DNA from: Roseivirga sp.
GTDB lineage: Bacteria > Bacteroidota > Bacteroidia > Cytophagales > Cyclobacteriaceae
DNA: 55,022 nucleotides
Assembly: GCA_021404565.1 (NCBI GenBank)
Contig: JAAWWF010000022.1
Location: 1 to 55,022, forward strand
Reading direction: 5' to 3'
In this document: positions 49,949 to 55,022 of the stretch, in pieces
How the letters are laid out: each line of letters starts with the position of its first letter
Position numbering within the stretch: position 1 is the stretch's first letter
Notes under the pieces: generated by a model
Database searches by the model: none
What the model was told of the DNA's origin: nothing
The model's input: only the letters and a program-made list of their open reading frames with translations
Position numbers and translations under genes: made by a program

Positions 49949-50024
49949 AACCGCGAATTTATTGAGTTAAAACGTTTGCATAGTTTTTGCAAAAATAGGC
50001 TTTTTGCCAAATATTATCAATGTA

Positions 50025-51272
50025 TTAGCTTCTTAAACTTTTACGAACCAAATTTAAAACTGAAATTTGAGATAATTCGATATTTAATTTCCTATTTTGG
50101 GTCAATTGCAGCTTTTTAGCTATGGTTTGTTCTCCATCAGCATAAGCGATCCATACAGTACCCACCGGCTTCTCCTCGCTACCTCCTCCAGGGCCTGCAA
50201 TACCACTGGTGGCTGCGCCAATGTCGGCCTTAAATTTCTTACGAACTCCCTCGGCCATCTCTCTTACCGTCTCTTCACTCACGGCTCCATGGGCCTCCAG
50301 CGTTTCAGTTTTTACACCGATCAGGTCCATTTTGAAATCGTTGTGATAAGGAACTACTCCGCCCTGAAAATAAGCAGATGAACCGGCTATGCTGGTGAGC
50401 TTGTGTTGTACATATCCCCCGGTGCAGCTCTCCGCCAAGGCGATGGTTTGTCCGCGCTCTAAAAGCATCTGTCCAATGGCTTCCTCCAATGTGGTGTTGC
50501 CATATCCATACACGTATTTGCCCATAATAGGTAATGCCTGATCAATCAGCTCTTGTACCTCAGAAGCCAGTTTTTTCCTGTCATCACCAGTGGCAGTAAG
50601 TCTCAGTTTTACATGACCAATGCTGGGTAAATAAGCCAGCTTGATATGTGCCGGGAGCTTGTCTTCCCATTCTTTGATCTTATCAGCCAGAAAAGACTCT
50701 CCAATACCTACTGTCTTGATCAGCCGATGATAAATTACAGGTGTGTGAAAGAACTCCCGCACTTTCGGCAGTACCTCTTCCTTCATCAGGTACTTCATTT
50801 CATGTGGTACACCGGGCATGGAGACGAAAACCTTTCCAGCGCGCTCATACCAGGTGCCGGGAGCGGTGCCCAGCGCATTATGCAGTACGGTTGCCATTTT
50901 GGGAACCAGTGCCTGTCTTTTGTTCATTTCAGTGAATTCGCGACCACGACTTTCAAAAAATTCTCTTACATGGTCTTCAACTGCCTGATTTTTGATGATC
51001 TCACTATCAAAGTATTTGGCGAGCATGGGCATGGTGAGATCATCGTTCGTAGGTCCCAGACCTCCTGTGATCAAAACCAGACCGGCCCTTGTCTCGGCTT
51101 CTGCAAATGCTGTAAGAATATCCTCTTCATTATCTCCAACAGTGGTTTTACGGACTACTCTGATGCCCAACTCGTCCAGCTCCTGGCTCATCCATTGAGA
51201 ATTCGTATCCGTAATCTGACCGTATAGAATCTCATCGCCAATGGTGAGAATCTCTGCAAGTGTTTTGTTCAT
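50025..51272 (-). CDS. cinA: CinA family protein (competence/damage-inducible)
   Basis: A 415-residue two-domain protein. The N-terminal molybdopterin-binding-like (COG1058) domain, about residues 1-170 (AEILTIGDEILYGQITDTNSQW, then VLITGGLGPTNDDLT), probably hydrolyses ADP-ribose in related proteins. The C-terminal CinA/PncC domain, from about residue 258 (ERGQTIALAESCTGGYVQHKLTSIAGSS), is a nicotinamide mononucleotide deamidase. Both are complete. The same-strand neighbour at 51290 ends 17 bases upstream of its start, so cotranscription is possible. A weak inverted repeat (GCAAAAA / TTTTTGC, 49989-50007) lies downstream. Confidence 0.93.
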   Translation of the reverse strand: MNKTLAEILTIGDEILYGQITDTNSQWMSQELDELGIRVVRKTTVGDNEEDILTAFAEAETRAGLVLITGGLGPTNDDLTMPMLAKYFDSEIIKNQAVEDHVREFFESRGREFTEMNKRQALVPKMATVLHNALGTAPGTWYERAGKVFVSMPGVPHEMKYLMKEEVLPKVREFFHTPVIYHRLIKTVGIGESFLADKIKEWEDKLPAHIKLAYLPSIGHVKLRLTATGDDRKKLASEVQELIDQALPIMGKYVYGYGNTTLEEAIGQMLLERGQTIALAESCTGGYVQHKLTSIAGSSAYFQGGVVPYHNDFKMDLIGVKTETLEAHGAVSEETVREMAEGVRKKFKADIGAATSGIAGPGGGSEEKPVGTVWIAYADGEQTIAKKLQLTQNRKLNIELSQISVLNLVRKSLRS

Positions 51273-51289
51273 AACGAGTCGTGTACTTC

Positions 51290-52468
51290 TTAAACCGAAG
51301 CGTTCAAGGCTTGTTCAATATCTTTGATAATGTCATCGATATGCTCTAAACCAACAGAAACACGAATGAGTTCGGGGCTAATGCCCACTAACTGACGTTC
51401 TTCTTCGGTAAGCTTGGCATGTGTGGTAGAAGAAGGGTGGGTTACAATGGTACGACTGTCGCCCAGGTTTGCCGTTAAGGAGCACATTTCAATGGCATTC
51501 AGGAATTTGCGACCAGTTTCCAGATCTCCTTTTATGCCAAATGCCACTATTCCACCCCCGGCTTTCATTTGCTTTTTGGCAATCTCAAAGTGGGGATGAG
51601 AGGGGAGTGTTGGATATTTTACCCAGTTCACCTGTGGGTGTGTTTCCAGAAACTGGGCTAGTTTCAAGGCATTGTCACAGTGTCGGTCCATACGCACTGC
51701 CAGTGTTTCCAGGCTTTTGGAAAGTACCCAGGCATTAAAGGGAGACATGGCCGGGCCGGTGCTACGGCTGAAAGCATAAATCTCATCGATCAGGGCCTTT
51801 TTGCCCACGGTGACACCTCCTAATACACGCCCCTGGCCATCTATAAATTTGGTGGCCGAATGAATCACAAGGTCGGCTCCGTAGGTTATAGGCTGCTGCA
51901 GATAAGGGGTGGCAAAGCAATTATCGACCACCAGAATCAGTGAATGCTCTCTGGCGAATTTACCAAGCCATTCCAGATCCACCAGGTCCACTCCCGGATT
52001 GGTTGGAGTTTCCACATAAAGGAGCTTGGTATTGCTGGTAACAGCTTCTGCCCAGGAGTCAGTGTCGTTGATATCGACATAGGTGGTGTTGATGTTCCAC
52101 TTAGGCAGAATCTTATTAAATACAGTGTGGGTAGAGCCGAAAATTGAACGACAGGAGAGAATATGGTCTCCTGAAGAAAGTAATGCTGCGAAGGTGGAAA
52201 ATACCGCAGCCATACCTGAGGCAAAAGCATAACCTGCTTCGGCTTGTTCCATCAGGCAAATTTTGTCTACAAACTCCTTGGTGTTCGGGTTGCTGAAGCG
52301 GCTGTAAATATTCTTGTCGTTTTCACCCGCAAAGGCTGCTCTCATCTCCTCAGCATCCTGGTAGGTAAAGCTGGAAGTAAGGTACATGGGCGTGGCATGC
52401 TCCTGTGCATGAGTGCCGGGAATCTGCGTACGGACCGCTTGGGTTTCGAACTTTTGCGATTTATCCAT
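51290..52468 (-). CDS. trans-sulfuration family PLP enzyme, O-succinylhomoserine sulfhydrylase-like
   Basis: A 392-residue Cys/Met metabolism PLP enzyme. The PLP lysine is K207 in SATKFIDG; YSRFSNPN, the SGMAAVFSTF loop, and VVDNCFATPYLQQP are family hallmarks. The start FETQAVRTQIPGTHAQEHATPMYLTSSFTY is typical of Bacteroidota sulfhydrylases (MetZ-like), but methionine gamma-lyase or cystathionine gamma-synthase activity cannot be excluded. It is upstream of cinA by 17 bases. No SAM riboswitch is visible in the 118 bases before the start. Confidence 0.9.
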   Translation of the reverse strand: MDKSQKFETQAVRTQIPGTHAQEHATPMYLTSSFTYQDAEEMRAAFAGENDKNIYSRFSNPNTKEFVDKICLMEQAEAGYAFASGMAAVFSTFAALLSSGDHILSCRSIFGSTHTVFNKILPKWNINTTYVDINDTDSWAEAVTSNTKLLYVETPTNPGVDLVDLEWLGKFAREHSLILVVDNCFATPYLQQPITYGADLVIHSATKFIDGQGRVLGGVTVGKKALIDEIYAFSRSTGPAMSPFNAWVLSKSLETLAVRMDRHCDNALKLAQFLETHPQVNWVKYPTLPSHPHFEIAKKQMKAGGGIVAFGIKGDLETGRKFLNAIEMCSLTANLGDSRTIVTHPSSTTHAKLTEEERQLVGISPELIRVSVGLEHIDDIIKDIEQALNASV

Positions 52469-52586
52469 TACCTGAAGTTAGAGGGCAAAGATAGACGACT
52501 TTTGAGTTTTGTGTTAGTCAAGCGTGACCAATTCTATCGATCAGCACGGAATGAAAGATACCATGTCGCATTGAGGCCGATGAATG

Positions 52587-52910
52587 TCATTTCCCTTTGG
52601 AAATTTTCTGCAAAGCTATCTCTGCCAGTAGTGGCCACTTGTCCCTATATTCAGGCCCTATGATAAACCAGTCCTTTAGCGGTGGTTTATTTTTAAAGGG
52701 ATTGAGTAAGCTGTAGTCATGGATGCCCTCAGACTCGGGCTCAAAATCGCGTCCTACGCGAAAGGCTACTGCCTGGCGATAGTAGAAGGTGAAGTTCTTT
52801 TTGTTGTATTGAATGCCCGGTGATGACATCATAGTGCCTTCATGCACACCTTCGTGGTTATTGATTATTTCCTGTCGGAGCTCGTTAAAAAGCTGCTCTG
52901 TTTCTTTCAT
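52587..52910 (-). CDS. small TfoX_N/YjbR-like protein of unknown function
   Basis: A 107-residue protein. The centre (GTMMSSPGIQYNKKNFTFYYRQAVAFRVG) and the end (DWFIIGPEYRDKWPLLAEIALQKI) follow the strand-helix pattern of the TfoX N-terminal / YjbR-like fold (MFGG...GK-FA-x-Y then W-x-x-x-x). The match is weak and by eye. No signal peptide. The frame continues to an ATG at 52944-52946, but the ATG at 52908-52910 removes a non-conserved tail. It is isolated: 118 bases from the trans-sulfuration gene on the same strand. Confidence 0.65.
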   Translation of the reverse strand: MKETEQLFNELRQEIINNHEGVHEGTMMSSPGIQYNKKNFTFYYRQAVAFRVGRDFEPESEGIHDYSLLNPFKNKPPLKDWFIIGPEYRDKWPLLAEIALQKISKGK

Positions 52911-53053
52911 AAGTGTCAGGTTCTGTTGGTTTGACCGATTAAACAAAGAAATGCCTGTTTAAATAATCGAATCGCAAGATTGAACATTGGGTAAGGCAGA
53001 TGACTTATTATGCAGATAAGTTCACAAAACTTTGTGTTTTAAATCAATCAACC

Positions 53054-53839
53054 ATGAACAAATATTTAATAGTTGCCCTAATGACGATTTTGGTAGCCTG
53101 CGGGGGGACAAAAACAGAAGAAAAAGAAGCGGAAGTAGTGGTATCCGGACCGGATGTATCTCACCATAGTGCTTCTATTAGCAAGGTATTCGATGCTCAC
53201 GGAGGCTACGATACCTGGGCAAAGATGAACCAGCTTTCTTATAAAATTGGTGAGCAAACGACATTGGTAGAGCTTAAAAGTCGCTATACCCGACTGGAGT
53301 CAGCCGAAATGACGGTGGGTTATGATGGCGAAAAAGTATGGGTGAATCCTCCTGTTGAAAACGCTGACAGGCAAAGAATGCGCTATAACCTGATGTTTTA
53401 CTTTTACTCCTTTCCCTTCGTGATTGGTGATCCGGGTATTACATACGAAGACATTGAGCCTAAAGAATTGATGGGCGAAACCTTCAATGCTGTGAAAGTA
53501 TCATATGGCGATGGTGTGGGAGATTCTCCTAAGGATAACTACATCGTTCTTTCTAATCCCGAGACCAATCAGATGCAATGGCTGATGTACACAGCCACCT
53601 TTGGTCGTGGAGAGTCGAGCGATCGCTTCAGTCTGATAAGATATGACAATTGGCAGACGGTGAATGGAGTGACCATTCCCAAGTCGATCAAATGGTATCA
53701 GTACAGTGAAGGAGAAGTTGGCGATATGCGTTTTGAGCGAGTATTTGATGAGGTAGCTATTTCTGAAGAGGTTCCTACCATGGATAAGTTTACCATGCCG
53801 GAAGGAGCTCATGTTACGGCTGAGCCATCTACTGAGTGA
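53054..53839 (+). CDS. lipoprotein of the DUF6503-like family
   Basis: A 261-residue lipoprotein (lipobox LVACG, Cys16). The mature part starts with an acidic spacer, then KVFDAHGGYDTWAKMNQLSYKIG, and later strands (WLMYTATFGRG, FSLIRYDNWQTVNGVTIPKSIKWY) like the LolA-like beta half-barrel found in DUF6503 proteins of Bacteroidota. I assign that family by pattern; no function is established. The ATG at 53054 starts the signal peptide (frame open to 53000). Its own terminator follows directly, and a REP-like hairpin lies after that. Confidence 0.75.
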   Translation: MNKYLIVALMTILVACGGTKTEEKEAEVVVSGPDVSHHSASISKVFDAHGGYDTWAKMNQLSYKIGEQTTLVELKSRYTRLESAEMTVGYDGEKVWVNPPVENADRQRMRYNLMFYFYSFPFVIGDPGITYEDIEPKELMGETFNAVKVSYGDGVGDSPKDNYIVLSNPETNQMQWLMYTATFGRGESSDRFSLIRYDNWQTVNGVTIPKSIKWYQYSEGEVGDMRFERVFDEVAISEEVPTMDKFTMPEGAHVTAEPSTE

Positions 53840-53855
53840 GAGGGTAGGCCTAAGG

Positions 53856-53893
53856 AAAAGCCCTCTGATTATTGACAGTCAGAGGGCTTTTTC
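53856..53893 (+). terminator. terminator of the DUF6503-like gene
   Basis: An 11-bp perfect stem (AAGCCCTCTGA at 53858-53868, TCAGAGGGCTT at 53879-53889), 10-base loop, followed by TTTCG on the plus strand; it starts about 17 bases after the stop. Confidence 0.85.
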
Positions 53894-53901
53894 GTTTAAA
53901 G

Positions 53902-53934
53902 AGTCGTCTGGCCACTTGGAGTGGTAGGACGACT
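53902..53934. repeat. REP-like hairpin, copy 2 of the dispersed repeat
   Basis: Outer arms AGTCGTC / GACGACT (7 bp) and inner arms CCACT / AGTGG enclose a 3-base loop. Compared with the core at 45890-45917 only three of 25 arm bases differ, so the two are copies of one repeat. Confidence 0.7.
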
Positions 53935-53961
53935 ACTTCCTTCATTCCATAAACACAAATC

Positions 53962-54795
53962 CTATTCCTGAGTCTTAACTTTTCGTGCATTATGCCGGTA
54001 AAGAAACCAGCCACCCAGGCCTAAGACCAGCAGGGGCCAGATATTCGCCAATCCGATAACTACAGCTTCTATTATTCTTACTCCATTGGCTAATCCGTTT
54101 TTTATGGAAGAAATAAAAGTGTTCTCAGCGAGAGCCACTGCTTCCGTAGTTTTGTAAAAATCAATTTTGATCGTACTCATAGCAGTCTGATTCTTCAGGA
54201 ATTTAAGCCGACCCTCAGCACGCTCTATCTCCTCTCTGATTTTCCCTGCTTCTGCTTCAACCTCCAGAATATCTTTGACGGTATTAGCAGTTTTGAGAAT
54301 TTCGTGAAAGCGCTGCTCCAGCTTTTTCTTAGCCTTGATACGCGCCTGCAGGTCTACAAACTCCTCTGTTACATCCTGTGATTCAATTTCACGCTTATCG
54401 AACTTCTCAACGCCTCTGGAAACAGCCTTGATAAAATGATCAAATTCCGAAGAAGGTACTCTGACGGTGATCGTATTCCAGATTTGATTATGGAGCGTAG
54501 TCGAGTGCTCATTAGACAGGTAACCGCCAGCTGATTGGGCTGCCCGCTGAATCGAAGACATGGTTTTCTGTAAATCTCCAGTTTCAAATTCAAGAGAGCC
54601 GTTTTTAATAAGCTTTCTGGACAAGCCTTCCTGCGTAAGCGATAGCTCTGGCGGAGCCTCAAGGGGTGTCATAGTAGGAGGGATTTCCACCATGTCATCG
54701 GTTGAGGTCGAGAAGTCCATGAGTGCAGAGGGTTCTTCTGATGCGGAGCAGCCAGCCATTACCACCAGGAATGTGAGTATGATTTTGATGTTCAT
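53962..54795 (-). CDS. DUF4349 lipoprotein with C-terminal membrane helix
   Basis: A 277-residue lipoprotein (lipobox VMAGC, Cys16). After a short spacer the DUF4349 domain begins near residue 65 (LIKNGSLEFETGDLQKTMSSIQRAAQSAGGYLSNEHST, TVRVPSSEFDHFIKAV), continues through a long coiled coil (about 145-200) and ends in a membrane helix at about 240-265 (GLANIWPLLVLGLGGWFLYRH). In most DUF4349 proteins this set-up anchors it at the inner membrane; function is unknown. It is the last gene seen in the window. Start ATG at 54793-54795. Confidence 0.88.
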   Translation of the reverse strand: MNIKIILTFLVVMAGCSASEEPSALMDFSTSTDDMVEIPPTMTPLEAPPELSLTQEGLSRKLIKNGSLEFETGDLQKTMSSIQRAAQSAGGYLSNEHSTTLHNQIWNTITVRVPSSEFDHFIKAVSRGVEKFDKREIESQDVTEEFVDLQARIKAKKKLEQRFHEILKTANTVKDILEVEAEAGKIREEIERAEGRLKFLKNQTAMSTIKIDFYKTTEAVALAENTFISSIKNGLANGVRIIEAVVIGLANIWPLLVLGLGGWFLYRHNARKVKTQE

Positions 54796-55022
54796 ATGGG
54801 TAGGGTTTTGTTGCTTGATAAGTTATTTAAGAATTTAACTAAAAATTAAGTTAATAAAAAGCAAGCACTGGCCAAAGCGGACAAGAAAAAGAGGGATGTG
54901 GGATAGCGAGTGGTTGGCTTGGTCTGTGTTTCGTGAGTACACATACACTTTTGAAGCAAATCGCGGGCGGGTTTTCGGCATTAGGGTTAGTGGGGAACCA
55001 ATTGGGAGCCAAGGTTTGGGGG
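54796..55022. other. end of the window, no gene seen
   Basis: 227 bases upstream of the DUF4349 gene. The first part is AT-rich and may hold its promoter; the last 60 bases are G-rich (GGGTTTTC, GGGTTAGTGGGG, TTTGGGGG), like the very start of the window, which fits sequence at contig edges. Confidence 0.4.

Noticed and set aside
50646-51227. Plus-strand open frame of 193 codons.
   Set aside because: It is entirely antisense to cinA and shows no family motifs.
52469-52586. Possible SAM riboswitch upstream of the trans-sulfuration gene.
   Set aside because: The 118 bases between the genes are too short and lack the conserved SAM-I or SAM-II core motifs.

Overview
The window reads as chromosomal DNA from a Bacteroidota bacterium, most likely a marine or soil Cytophagales (Fulvivirga, Roseivirga or Reichenbachiella-like; this placement is inferred from gene families, not from a marker gene). 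The basis is a SusC/SusD pair with a FecR anti-sigma factor and ECF sigma factor, the largely Bacteroidota families DUF5606, DUF5916, DUF6503-like and LytTR-without-receiver, FtsX permeases without an ATPase, many lipoproteins with short Bacteroidota signal peptides, and a TTG-N20-TATTTTCG promoter in front of bioD. I see no tRNA, rRNA, CRISPR array, transposase or integrase. Both ends are G-rich; the first gene has lost its N-terminus, which suggests a contig edge.

Layout. 1-5.7 kb is housekeeping: a truncated fructosamine kinase, aspartate kinase, class I fructose-1,6-bisphosphatase, DUF5606 and a small unknown, EngB and a tandem universal stress protein. 5.8-10.0 kb holds two unknown proteins (one with a glycine-rich pattern like the Rhodococcus VapA fold) beside a TPR sensor kinase and a LuxR-type regulator. 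10.5-19 kb is a nutrient-uptake locus on the minus strand: sigma factor, FecR, SusC, SusD, an accessory lipoprotein, and after a terminator a small lipoprotein that is only a TonB plug domain. 19.3-25.0 kb has an FtsX permease, an M23 peptidase, a lipoprotein, an orphan primase-polymerase-like protein, a GNAT acetyltransferase and a PhzF enzyme. 25.1-28.6 kb is a GbsR/MarR-type regulator and four downstream genes, with the same operator half-site before the regulator and before the operon. 28.5-36.8 kb is envelope and secreted proteins: a secreted DinB protein, a VWA lipoprotein, OsmC, DUF5916, and a DUF1800/DUF1501 pair. 37-41 kb has a hybrid histidine kinase and bioD-bioA. 41.4-55 kb mixes acetyltransferase, DUF695/TerB-like genes, RsgA, YqhD-like reductase, LytTR with a mini-ExbB, an E2 acyltransferase, CinA, a trans-sulfuration enzyme and lipoproteins.

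Most worth following: the orphan primase-like gene with an inverted repeat over its start codon; the palindrome-controlled GbsR operon; two copies of a REP-like hairpin near 45.9 and 53.9 kb; the VapA-like protein next to a two-component system; the stand-alone plug lipoprotein; and two cases where a terminator abuts the start codon of the next gene.
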